Origin: Breznakibacter sp047600785
GTDB taxonomy: Bacteria; Bacteroidota; Bacteroidia; Bacteroidales; Marinilabiliaceae
Length of the DNA stretch: 64,000 bases
Reading direction: 5' to 3'
Assembly (NCBI GenBank): GCA_047600785.1
Contig: JASGKH010000002.1
Location: 2,294,001 to 2,358,000 of the forward strand
Shown here one piece after another: positions 35,081 through 43,448 of this stretch. Under the pieces are notes generated by a model. It did not search any database and was not told where the DNA came from. It was given only the letters and a program-made list of their open reading frames with translations. The stretch's first letter is position 1. Every line of letters starts with the position of its first letter. The translations under genes and the position numbers were made by a program.

Positions 35081-36745
35081 ATGAACCGGCCAGATAAGGA
35101 AATACAAACCAGCCAAAAGCCTTTGTACACATTGTGCACAAGGCTTTTTTTGGCACTGCTGCTTCTGGGCACATGGCCTTCAAATGCCCAAACCAACGGT
35201 TATTTTGTGGAGTTTACCGACAAAAACGGCACGCCGCACAGCCTCCGGAACCCAGGCACGTTTCTTTCGGAACGGGCTATCGTCCGTCGCTTGCGCCAGC
35301 AAATCGCCATCGACAGCACCGACCTGCCCGTATTGAAAATTTATGCCGACAGTCTGAAAAACATGGGGTTGAACGTGCGCCATCTGTCCAGATGGATGAA
35401 CGGCGCCATTGTAAAAACCAACGATGTGTCCATGATGGATACCCTTGCACGACTCGGTTTTGTGAAATCGGTGCAACTGACGTACGGCCCCTTTTCACCG
35501 GACGCCGTGGACAAAAGCGAAAAAACCAACGAAAACGTACTAAAAAGCAATACCGAGATCGATTACGGCGCCGCATGGCCAAACATCGCCACCGTCAACG
35601 GCCATGTGCTACACCAAAAAGGTTATAAAGGAGACGGATTGCATATTGCCGTCATCGATGCAGGGTTTTACCGTGCCGACGAGCTGGCATTGCTCGCGCA
35701 TCTTTTCCAAAACAACCAGATCCTGGGCACCAGGGACTTTGTAGAACCCGGCACCAATGTGTACACAAGCGACACGCACGGCATGTATGTGTTGTCGATA
35801 ATGGCCGGGTATGCCCCCGGCACCTACATCGGTACCGCCCCCGATGCCTCGTTTTGGTTGTTGCGCACCGAAGACGTGGGTTCCGAATACCCCATAGAAG
35901 CCGATAACTGGGTGTGCGCCGCCGAGTTTGCCGACAGTGTTGGCGTGGACATCATCAACTCGTCGCTGGGGTACGGGTATTACGACAATCCATCGTTGAA
36001 CCTCAATTACCAGGCGCTTGACGGAAGCAGCCGTATTTCACGCGCTGCCAACATGGCAGTCAAAAAAGGAATGGTGGCCATTAACAGCGCCGGGAACGAA
36101 GGCAATAGGAGCTGGCGTTATGTACTTACGCCTGCCGACGCCCAAAACGTTGTGGCGGTCGGGGCAATGGACGCCGATTCGGCACGCGTTTCCTTTTCGT
36201 CGGTCGGCCCCACGGCCGATAACCGCATAAAACCCGATATCATGGCCCTCGGGTACCTGAACGCCATCCAAAGCACCGACGGAAGCATCCGTTATGGAAG
36301 CGGCACATCGTTCGCCGCCCCTATCGTGACCGGCCTTACCGCCTGCTTGTGGCAAAGCGCCACCTGGCTTACATCGGAACAAATAATCGAAATTTTACGC
36401 CGTAGCGGGCATACCTCTTCATCCCCAAATAATTTGACCGGCTACGGGATTCCCAACTTTGCCCTTGCGCTCGAAAAAGCATATGCCAATCAGGCGACGC
36501 AACGATTTGTGGTTTCGGGCAATCCGTTTCGCGGGTCGATCTTAATAGAACGGACCGCCCCCATCGAATCCACGGTCCCGTGGTCCGTGCAGCTGTTTGA
36601 CCTGCACGGCCGGTTAATGGCCAAACAGCACACATCGGCACCGTACATCCACCTGGCAAACCTTAACCGGCTGGCCAACGGCTTTTACGTGTTGCACGTT
36701 GAGGATGGGAGCCACACATCGACCTTCAAACTAATAAAAAGATAA
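35081..36745 (+). CDS. Secreted S8 (subtilisin-like) serine peptidase with sorting domain
   Basis: 554 residues. Signal peptide about 1-40 (LFLALLLLGTWPSNAQ), a prodomain-like region, then the S8 domain: Asp in LHIAVIDAGF, His in SDTHGMYVLS, oxyanion Asn in NSAGNEG and nucleophile Ser in GTSFAAPIVTG, so the whole Asp-His-Ser triad is intact. The last ~80 residues (from FVVSGNPFRGS to STFKLIKR) form a type IX secretion sorting domain with NxxxG and a Lys/Arg-rich end. An extracellular degradative or processing peptidase. Its stop lies one base before xseA. Confidence 0.9.
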   Translation: MNRPDKEIQTSQKPLYTLCTRLFLALLLLGTWPSNAQTNGYFVEFTDKNGTPHSLRNPGTFLSERAIVRRLRQQIAIDSTDLPVLKIYADSLKNMGLNVRHLSRWMNGAIVKTNDVSMMDTLARLGFVKSVQLTYGPFSPDAVDKSEKTNENVLKSNTEIDYGAAWPNIATVNGHVLHQKGYKGDGLHIAVIDAGFYRADELALLAHLFQNNQILGTRDFVEPGTNVYTSDTHGMYVLSIMAGYAPGTYIGTAPDASFWLLRTEDVGSEYPIEADNWVCAAEFADSVGVDIINSSLGYGYYDNPSLNLNYQALDGSSRISRAANMAVKKGMVAINSAGNEGNRSWRYVLTPADAQNVVAVGAMDADSARVSFSSVGPTADNRIKPDIMALGYLNAIQSTDGSIRYGSGTSFAAPIVTGLTACLWQSATWLTSEQIIEILRRSGHTSSSPNNLTGYGIPNFALALEKAYANQATQRFVVSGNPFRGSILIERTAPIESTVPWSVQLFDLHGRLMAKQHTSAPYIHLANLNRLANGFYVLHVEDGSHTSTFKLIKR

Positions 36746-36746
36746 A

Positions 36747-38123
36747 ATGGAAATCACCCCGGTTCCGTTATCGCAACTGGCCTCAATGGTCCGACAAAGT
36801 TTGGCCACAGCCATGCCCGACAGCTATTGGGTAGTGGCCGAAATCGCCGAACTGCGCGAGCATCGCAACGGGCACTGCTACCTTGAGCTGATCGAGAAAG
36901 ATCCCGGTTCGAACCAGATCACCGCAAGGATGAAAGCCAATATCTGGTCGTATTCGTACCGCTTGCTCAAGCCCTATTTCGAAACCACCACACGCCAACC
37001 GCTTACATCGGGCATAAAAGTCCTGGTGAAAGGACATATCGAATACCAGGAAGTTTTTGGGCTTAGCCTAAACATCAAGGACATTGACCCATCGTTTACG
37101 CTGGGCGACATTGAAAGAAAACGGCGCCAGATCATTGCCCGATTGGAGGAAGAGGGGGTGCTGGAGATGAACAAAGACCTGGAGTTGCCCCTGGTCATCC
37201 AAAAAGTAGCCGTCATCTCATCGCCGTCGGCAGCAGGGTATGAGGATTTTGTGAAACAATTGACCAAAAACAAAGATGGGGTAAAATACTACCTCAAACT
37301 ATTTCCCGCCATCATGCAGGGCGAACAAACCGAAGCCTCGGTCATCGATGCGCTGGAAAAAATTTACACCCACGAACAGTTCTTCGATCTGGTCGTCATT
37401 GTCCGCGGCGGCGGTGCCACGGCCGATTTAATGAGTTTCGACTCCTATCCGCTGGCGCTCAATATTGCACAGTTCCCGCTTCCCATATTCACGGGAATCG
37501 GCCATGAACGCGATTTTTCGGTGGCCGACCTGGTGGCCCACAGCCATCTGAAAACCCCGACGGCCGTGGCCGAGGCCATCATTGACCACAACCTGCAATT
37601 CGTTTACCGGCTCGGGGAGTCACAAACCACGCTCCTGCAATCGGCCCGAGGGTTTCTTGAAACGGAAACCGAACGGTTCTCATCCCTGTCAATGCGCCTA
37701 AAGCCCGCCGTTTCGCGGCACATTGATAACCAGAAGGCCAGACTGGGCCGCTACGCCGACAAAAGTACGTTTGCCGGATTAAGATATCTGACCGCACAAC
37801 GGCACCGGCTGTCACGAAACGCCGAAAAGCTCTCGTTCATCACCGGCAGACGGTTCCGGCGCGATGCCATGCTGCTCGACTATTCGGGGCAAAGCATCGG
37901 GAAAGCCGTAAAATCATACATCAGGGCCGAACAACGTAAGCTTGGCTTTTTGTTGCAGGCCAACGCACTGCACGACCCGATCCTGCTGCTGAAACGGGGC
38001 TATTCCATCACATTGTTGAACGGCAGGGCGGTTAAATCGGCCAAACAAGTCAAAATAGACGATAAAGTCGTCATCAGGCTATCCGAAGGAGAGATTACCG
38101 GCAACATCATCGACATCAAATAA
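36747..38123 (+). CDS. xseA: Exodeoxyribonuclease VII large subunit XseA
   Basis: 458 residues. An N-terminal OB-fold (VPLSQLASMVRQSLATAMPDSYWVVAEIAELREHRNGHCYLELIE) is followed by the catalytic domain with VIVRGGGATADLMSFDSY, TGIGHERDFSVADLVAHSHLKTPTAVAE and the C-terminal RGYSITLLNG. It degrades single-stranded DNA in repair together with XseB. The partner gene is 2.3 kb downstream with a histidine kinase between, unlike the usual adjacent arrangement. Confidence 0.95.
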   Translation: MEITPVPLSQLASMVRQSLATAMPDSYWVVAEIAELREHRNGHCYLELIEKDPGSNQITARMKANIWSYSYRLLKPYFETTTRQPLTSGIKVLVKGHIEYQEVFGLSLNIKDIDPSFTLGDIERKRRQIIARLEEEGVLEMNKDLELPLVIQKVAVISSPSAAGYEDFVKQLTKNKDGVKYYLKLFPAIMQGEQTEASVIDALEKIYTHEQFFDLVVIVRGGGATADLMSFDSYPLALNIAQFPLPIFTGIGHERDFSVADLVAHSHLKTPTAVAEAIIDHNLQFVYRLGESQTTLLQSARGFLETETERFSSLSMRLKPAVSRHIDNQKARLGRYADKSTFAGLRYLTAQRHRLSRNAEKLSFITGRRFRRDAMLLDYSGQSIGKAVKSYIRAEQRKLGFLLQANALHDPILLLKRGYSITLLNGRAVKSAKQVKIDDKVVIRLSEGEITGNIIDIK

Positions 38124-38210
38124 TTACCCTGTTCGGTCGTGTGCGCGGACAATTGGCATTGACAAAAACTTTATCTACATTTAAGCGCCTTTTCAAAAAG
38201 AAAACTCTCA

Positions 38211-40409
38211 ATGCACGCCAAACCAACCTTTTCGCTCCTGCTGTGGATACTGTTTATGTCCGTCGCCGGCACGGCCCAAACCGTTTCGCCCGGCACACAC
38301 CGGAAAACCTTACCGTTGCAACCGGATAAAAGGGACCCCCAACGCCTCTCCCAATATTTCCGTGAAGCAAACACATCGCACGATGTGGGAAAAATGCTTG
38401 AATGCATCGGGATCTCGATCGATTGGCAAATGCCCCTGCTGGCCGGCACCTTCTTGTCGCAGGGCCAAGAAACCTTTAAAGAAAAAGCCGATTCTGCCCA
38501 ACTGTCGTTCATCCACTTTATCGATGGAAGGGTACAGACCCATAAAGGCCTGCACAAACAGGCCATCGGCAGTTATGAGCGATCGCTGGCATTGGGACGG
38601 ACAATGGCCCACGATACGCTGGCCGGCTACGTTTATCTCGGCATCGGCCAATCGTACTGGCTGATGCGCAACTATCCCCAGGCGATCGAATACTTTGAGT
38701 TGTCGCACAACTTTGCGGTCAAACATCTCAATGAACCATTACGCCTTGAAGCCTTGTCGCGCAAAGGCGAAGTGTACGCACAAATTGCCAACTATCCCAA
38801 AGCCATTGAGCTGCAACTGTTGGTGAACGAACTGGCCATCAAACACAACTACAAACGGTTAATCGCCACATCGTATGATCAGGCGGGACTCATTTACCTG
38901 CAAGTAGGCCAGACCCAAAAAGCTCACGACGCTTTCAAGGAAGCGCTGTCGATTTTCAGGGAGTCGCAAGATTCAGCACACATCAGCAGTTGCCTTGCAC
39001 ACTTGGGCGAAACATTCCTGAAAATGGGCAATACCCCCCAAGCCGTTGACCTGACGCTGCAAAGCCTGAGAATAAGCGAGCAGCTGGGCGACACGCTGGC
39101 CATCTGCACGACCCAGTTGTACCTTGGGCAAATAGAATTCCGGAACAAACGCCTGCAACAGGCAGTAAAACATTACCTGAAGGCACTGGAACTGATGAAG
39201 CACAAAGAGGATGTATCCCTGATGGCCGCCATAAGGTTCAACCTTGGCGAAGTATTCCTGGCGCTTGGCAACACCGCCGCGGCACACGATTATCTGGTGC
39301 AGGCCGCCCAGACCGCCGGCGAACTGGGCGAAAGGGAACTGATGGCCAAGTGTTACAACACCCTCAGTTCGGCTTACGAACAAAGGGCCGATTACGTGAA
39401 TGCCCTTAAAGCGAAGAATGAGTTTGCGCTGATAAAGGATTCCGTCCTGAACGAGCAAACCATCGAATACATTGCAAGGATGGATGCCATTTACCGCTCC
39501 ATCAACAAAGAAAACATCATTAAAACCCTGAAGGCACAAAACGACAGTGCGGCCAAAAGTTTGGCCTCGCAGCAAACGGCCAAGGAAAGTTTCCTGGTCG
39601 TGATAGTGGTGCTGGCGGTAACTGCCATTGCACTGTTCGCCGCGTTCAGGATCAAACAAACAGCAGGCAGGAAGCTGGCCCGGATGAACAATGAGCTGTC
39701 GCACCTGAACGCCACCAAAGACAAATTTTTCTCTATCATTTCACACGACCTGAAAAGCCCGATCAATTCGTTGATGGGATTTACCGAAATGATCGTGCTC
39801 CATGCCGAGGCCGGCCATTACGAGAAACTGGGCGAATTTGGACAGATGGCCCATAACAACACAAAAAAGCTTTACAACCTGGTGGACAACCTCCTGCTTT
39901 GGTCGCGCACCCAGGTGGGCACCACGCCCTACCAGCCCCAACACATCGACGTGGGCATACAGTGCCAGAACATTATTGCATTGTTAAGGTTAAGCGGCGA
40001 GGAAAAGGACATTGTGATCAACGGGAAATTGGAAAAAAACCTCACGGCTTTCGCCGATGTCAATCTCTTCAATACTGTTCTGCGCAACCTGATCAGCAAT
40101 GCCGTTAAGTTTTCGCCCGTTGGGGCAACCGTCACCGTCACCACAAAAAAACAAGACGGCCATGTGCTGGTTTCCGTGGCCGACACAGGCGTGGGCATTG
40201 CCAAGGCCAACATTGGCAAGCTGTTTCTTATCGACTCCAATTACAGCACACTGGGCACGTTCAACGAAAAGGGATCGGGGCTTGGCCTGATCCTTTGCAA
40301 AGAATTCGTAGAGATCAACAAAGGCTCCATCGGCGTTGAAAGTGAAGAAGGGAAAGGCAGCATGTTCTATTTTACCGTACCTTTGGCAATCAAAAACGTG
40401 AAGTCATGA
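38211..40409 (+). CDS. TPR sensor histidine kinase
   Basis: 732 residues. A signal peptide (about 1-24) leads into a periplasmic array of tetratricopeptide repeats (about 70-430, for example SYERSLALGRTMAHD, ALSIFRESQDSAHISSCLAHLGE), one membrane helix at about 460-482, a HisKA-type segment FFSIISHDLKSPINSLMGF with the phospho-accepting His, and a HATPase domain with NLISNAVKFSP (N-box), VADTGVGIA (G1) and KGSGLGLILCKEF (G2). No receiver domain; the response regulator must be elsewhere. It sits between xseA and xseB: 87 bases after xseA and overlapping xseB by four bases, so xseB translation is coupled to it. Confidence 0.88.
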   Translation: MHAKPTFSLLLWILFMSVAGTAQTVSPGTHRKTLPLQPDKRDPQRLSQYFREANTSHDVGKMLECIGISIDWQMPLLAGTFLSQGQETFKEKADSAQLSFIHFIDGRVQTHKGLHKQAIGSYERSLALGRTMAHDTLAGYVYLGIGQSYWLMRNYPQAIEYFELSHNFAVKHLNEPLRLEALSRKGEVYAQIANYPKAIELQLLVNELAIKHNYKRLIATSYDQAGLIYLQVGQTQKAHDAFKEALSIFRESQDSAHISSCLAHLGETFLKMGNTPQAVDLTLQSLRISEQLGDTLAICTTQLYLGQIEFRNKRLQQAVKHYLKALELMKHKEDVSLMAAIRFNLGEVFLALGNTAAAHDYLVQAAQTAGELGERELMAKCYNTLSSAYEQRADYVNALKAKNEFALIKDSVLNEQTIEYIARMDAIYRSINKENIIKTLKAQNDSAAKSLASQQTAKESFLVVIVVLAVTAIALFAAFRIKQTAGRKLARMNNELSHLNATKDKFFSIISHDLKSPINSLMGFTEMIVLHAEAGHYEKLGEFGQMAHNNTKKLYNLVDNLLLWSRTQVGTTPYQPQHIDVGIQCQNIIALLRLSGEEKDIVINGKLEKNLTAFADVNLFNTVLRNLISNAVKFSPVGATVTVTTKKQDGHVLVSVADTGVGIAKANIGKLFLIDSNYSTLGTFNEKGSGLGLILCKEFVEINKGSIGVESEEGKGSMFYFTVPLAIKNVKS

Positions 40410-40603
40410 CCAAAAAACCATTCGGCTATGCAGAGGCCATGAAAGAGATCGAAACGATTTTACGCCAAATAGAGCAGGACGAGTTGGACGTGGATGACCT
40501 TTCGGAGAAAGTGAAACGGGTATCGGTATTGATCAAGCAGTGCAAAGAGAAATTGCACAACACCGAAGCCGAAGTCGAAAAGATCTTAAAAGAGATCGAA
40601 TAA
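40406..40603 (+). CDS. xseB: Exodeoxyribonuclease VII small subunit XseB
   Basis: 65 residues, the typical size. Contains YAEAMKEIETILRQIEQDELDVDDLSEKVKR, the family pattern of an alpha-helical pair, and VLIKQCKEKLHNTEAEVEKIL. It forms the multi-subunit sheath of exonuclease VII with XseA. Its ATG overlaps the stop of the histidine-kinase gene (ATGA). Confidence 0.92.
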   Translation: MTKKPFGYAEAMKEIETILRQIEQDELDVDDLSEKVKRVSVLIKQCKEKLHNTEAEVEKILKEIE

Positions 40604-40649
40604 CACCAATTTTACCATCCATCCCACACTACATTATTTGTTTTTTCCC

Positions 40650-41033
40650 ATGCAGTTAGGCATCGACGACAAAGATTTACAACGGTTCATCATGGTGGGC
40701 GACAGGGTATTGATCAAGCCCAAAACACCACAGAAGAAAACCAATACAGGCCTATACCTTCCCCCCACGGTCACCGAGAACGAACGCGTGTTAAGCGGCT
40801 ACGTCATGAAAGTGGGGCCCGGCTACCCGATCCCAATGGCCACGGAAAGCGACGAGCCGTGGAAATCGAAACAGGACGATGTGAAATATGTCCCCCTGCA
40901 ACCCCAGGAGGGCGATCTGGCAGTTTATCTGCAAAGCAACGCCATCGAAATCGAATACAAACGGGAGAAATACATCATTGTGCCCCAATCCTCCATTCTG
41001 TTGCTGATCCGCGACGAAGGACTGTTCGAATAA
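40650..41033 (+). CDS. GroES-like (Cpn10-fold) protein
   Basis: 127 residues from the ATG at 40650; a TTG-initiated reading at 40638 would add four residues and is less likely. The core DRVLIKPKTPQKKTNTGLYLPPTVTEN and GDLAVYLQSNAIEIEYKREKYIIVPQSSILLLI match the co-chaperonin fold, but there is an extended insert (MATESDEPWKSKQDD) and the mobile-loop region is not like classical GroES. It is not beside groEL. Function is uncertain; a paralogue adapted to a different partner is possible. It lies 46 bases after xseB in the same direction. Confidence 0.72.
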   Translation: MQLGIDDKDLQRFIMVGDRVLIKPKTPQKKTNTGLYLPPTVTENERVLSGYVMKVGPGYPIPMATESDEPWKSKQDDVKYVPLQPQEGDLAVYLQSNAIEIEYKREKYIIVPQSSILLLIRDEGLFE

Positions 41034-41052
41034 ACAACCGCCCGTGGAGAGA

Positions 41053-41535
41053 TCAGGACAAACTGTCGCTATCAAAGGCAAAAGGAAGCAGATAACGGGC
41101 TTCGCCAATTTTCACCACCTTTTCGTTGCCGACCAGAATTACTTCGTAAGGTTGATTCTGACGGTGCTCGCTTTCCAGCATCACCTGGCGGCAAGCACCG
41201 CACGGGGTAATGGGGGAATCGCATAAACGGCCGTTCTTAGCCGCCGCAATGGCAAGTTTCACGATTTTGTGCTGAGGGTATTGGGCGTTGGCATAAAACA
41301 ACGCCACCCGTTCGGCACACAAGCCCGACGGATAAGCGGCATTCTCCTGGTTGTTGCCCGTCACCACGCTTCCGTTGTCCAGCAGCAAAGCCGCCCCGAC
41401 GCTAAACTCCGAATATGGCGCATAGGCGTTTTCCAGCGCTTCGATGGACCTTTCGATCAACATATTATCCGTAGAAGACAATTCCGTCCGTACGGCGGTT
41501 TCCTCAAATGGGATCTTAAGCTCTTGCTTTAACAT
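41053..41535 (-). CDS. cdd: Cytidine deaminase
   Basis: 160 residues. Hydrolytic deamination of cytidine/deoxycytidine to uridine in pyrimidine salvage. Zinc site: the CAE motif in GLCAERVALFY and PCGACRQ supply Cys-Glu and Cys-Cys ligands. YSEFSVGAALLLDNGSVVTGNNQENAAYPSG is the family's substrate-binding block. Convergent with the GroES-like gene. Confidence 0.95.
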   Translation of the reverse strand: MLKQELKIPFEETAVRTELSSTDNMLIERSIEALENAYAPYSEFSVGAALLLDNGSVVTGNNQENAAYPSGLCAERVALFYANAQYPQHKIVKLAIAAAKNGRLCDSPITPCGACRQVMLESEHRQNQPYEVILVGNEKVVKIGEARYLLPFAFDSDSLS

Positions 41536-41635
41536 TCAATCAAAATTTAACGCCTGCCGCTTTGGCACAACAAGCCACCAAATATACATCCCATTTTAAA
41601 AATAGCGAAAGGCCGGTGTCATTGACCCATTTTTT

Positions 41636-41643
41636 TATCTTTG
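41636..41643 (+). promoter_or_regulatory. Candidate -7 box of the glucosaminidase gene
   Basis: TATCTTTG, full match, 28 bases before the ATG at 41671. No clear -33 element. Confidence 0.45.
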
Positions 41644-41670
41644 CACCAAACGTGTAACAAATAAAGCAAG

Positions 41671-42639
41671 ATGCGCAATTTCGATTCGTTGGTTTTATGG
41701 ATTGCTTTGACGGGCACATGGTTGGGCGGGACGTCGTTTGCCCCCCCAAAAAAAACCACGCCTCAGGAATACATCGAAAAATACAGCGACTGGGCCATTG
41801 AAGAAATGCGCCGGTCGGGCGTGCCGGCCAGCATTACATTGGCGCAGGGCATGATAGAATCGGGCAATGGCAACAGTAGCCTGGCCGTGGAGGCAAATAA
41901 CCATTTCGGCATCAAATGCCACAAAGAATGGGACGGCCCGTCGGTGACCCTCGACGACGACGCCCCAAACGAATGTTTCAGAAAATATGAGTCAGCCTAC
42001 GATTCGTTTAAAGACCATAGCGATTTTTTAAGGACCCGCGACCGATACGTTTTTTTGTTCGACATACCCACCACCGATTACAAAGAATGGGCCCACGGGC
42101 TGAAGAAAGCCGGTTACGCGACCAACCCCAACTATGCGCAACTGCTTATCAACCTTATTGAGACGCACAACCTGACCCGTTTTGACGAACTGGTCGACAA
42201 CACCATGCTGGAAACGGATGAGTTTGGCGTGAAAAAGACCACCACCCGCCGCAAACGCATCGACGACTTCATTATCGACCTGAACAAAACGCACGCCGTG
42301 CAATACAACAACGGCGTGAGGTACGTCGAGGTGCGTCCCGGCGATACGTTCGAGTCGATTAGCGAAGAATTCGGCATGAAGACATGGGAGATTTACCGGT
42401 ACAACGATCTGCCAACCGGAGCCAGCATTAAATACCACAAGTATCTGTATATCCAAAGCAAGCGTAACAAAGCGCACCCCAAACACAAAACCCACACCAT
42501 GCGCGAAAACGAAACACTTTTTGCCGTGGCGCACAAATATGGGGTTAAGCTTAATAAGTTATATAAATACAATCATATCAAAAAAGGCACCGAACCTGAA
42601 ACCGGACAAACCATCCAGCTAAGGGGACGCGTCAAATAA
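41671..42639 (+). CDS. Secreted LysM glucosaminidase (peptidoglycan hydrolase)
   Basis: 322 residues. A short signal-like N-terminus, then a glucosaminidase/FlgJ-type domain (about 30-165): SGVPASITLAQGMIESGNGNSSLAVEANNHFGIKCH contains the catalytic Glu, and YKEWAHGLKKAGYATNPNYAQLLINLIE is the usual end of the fold. Two LysM modules follow (about 215-260, RYVEVRPGDTFESISEEFGM, and about 270-320, HTMRENETLFAVAHKYGV) that bind peptidoglycan. It hydrolyses glycan strands in the periplasm. A strong terminator follows. Confidence 0.9.
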   Translation: MRNFDSLVLWIALTGTWLGGTSFAPPKKTTPQEYIEKYSDWAIEEMRRSGVPASITLAQGMIESGNGNSSLAVEANNHFGIKCHKEWDGPSVTLDDDAPNECFRKYESAYDSFKDHSDFLRTRDRYVFLFDIPTTDYKEWAHGLKKAGYATNPNYAQLLINLIETHNLTRFDELVDNTMLETDEFGVKKTTTRRKRIDDFIIDLNKTHAVQYNNGVRYVEVRPGDTFESISEEFGMKTWEIYRYNDLPTGASIKYHKYLYIQSKRNKAHPKHKTHTMRENETLFAVAHKYGVKLNKLYKYNHIKKGTEPETGQTIQLRGRVK

Positions 42640-42647
42640 AAACACCC

Positions 42648-42682
42648 AAAACCCGGCTTCACAACCTGTTGCCGGGTTTTTT
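42648..42682 (+). terminator. Terminator after the LysM glucosaminidase gene
   Basis: Ten-bp stem AAAACCCGGC/GCCGGGTTTT with a 13-base loop, then T. It begins nine bases after the stop. Confidence 0.85.
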
Positions 42683-42700
42683 CTTCTAACGGATTTTGCC

Positions 42701-42708
42701 TATTTTTG
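42701..42708 (+). promoter_or_regulatory. Candidate -7 box upstream of smpB
   Basis: TATTTTTG, a full match. The smpB ATG is 230 bases downstream, so either the leader is long or another promoter is used. Confidence 0.35.
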
Positions 42709-42937
42709 GAACCTTTTGTAAAACGACGGCAGCATCATTGCCTCCATATCGGCAGGTGCGTTTGGCATCGGACCCATCCGTCATTGGGCATATTGCAATG
42801 AACACAAAACGTTCTCCGGCAGTCCCGGAACAAAAGAAACAACATCCCTTGCCGCCGTGCCACTGGGAAGGCACCCCGCCATAAAAATGGTTGCGTGGCC
42901 ATGGGGCTTATCACGAATCAGCAATCGTCTCGAACAC

Positions 42938-43393
42938 ATGTCGACACAACAACTAAATATTCGCAACAAGAGGGCCACTTTCGATTTTGAGATCATCGAA
43001 AAATATGTGGCGGGAATCCAATTGGCAGGAACCGAAATCAAAAGCATCCGGATGGGGAAAGCCTCATTGGTCGATTCTTATTGCTACTTCAGCAACCACG
43101 AGTTGTTCATCAAAGGCATGAACGTATCGGAATATTTTTACGGCACCTACAACAACCACCAGCCGTTGCGCGAACGGAAACTGTTGTTGCAACGGAAAGA
43201 GCTGAACAAACTAGAACGCAAAACCAGGGAATCGGGGCTGACCATCGTGACGCTTCGGGTATTCCTGACCGAACGCGGGTTTGCCAAAGTAGAGATTGCC
43301 CTCGCACGCGGTAAAAAGCAACACGACAAACGCGAAACACTCAAACTGAACGACGCGAAAAAAGAGATGGACCGCGCAGTCAAAAAGTATTGA
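42938..43393 (+). CDS. smpB: SsrA-binding protein SmpB
   Basis: 151 residues from the ATG at 42938; the longer reading adds an unconserved N-terminus. Binds tmRNA and brings it to stalled ribosomes. Marks: NKRATFDFEIIEKYVAGIQLAGTEIKS, SLVDSYCYF, the RKLLLQRKELNKL basic block and the C-terminal ARGKKQHDKRETLKLNDAKKEMDRA helix. tmRNA itself is not visible in the window. Confidence 0.96.
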   Translation: MSTQQLNIRNKRATFDFEIIEKYVAGIQLAGTEIKSIRMGKASLVDSYCYFSNHELFIKGMNVSEYFYGTYNNHQPLRERKLLLQRKELNKLERKTRESGLTIVTLRVFLTERGFAKVEIALARGKKQHDKRETLKLNDAKKEMDRAVKKY

Positions 43394-43448
43394 CATTAAA
43401 CGTCAGGAACATCATCAACCATCAACTCCCTCCGTCGAGTACAACACA

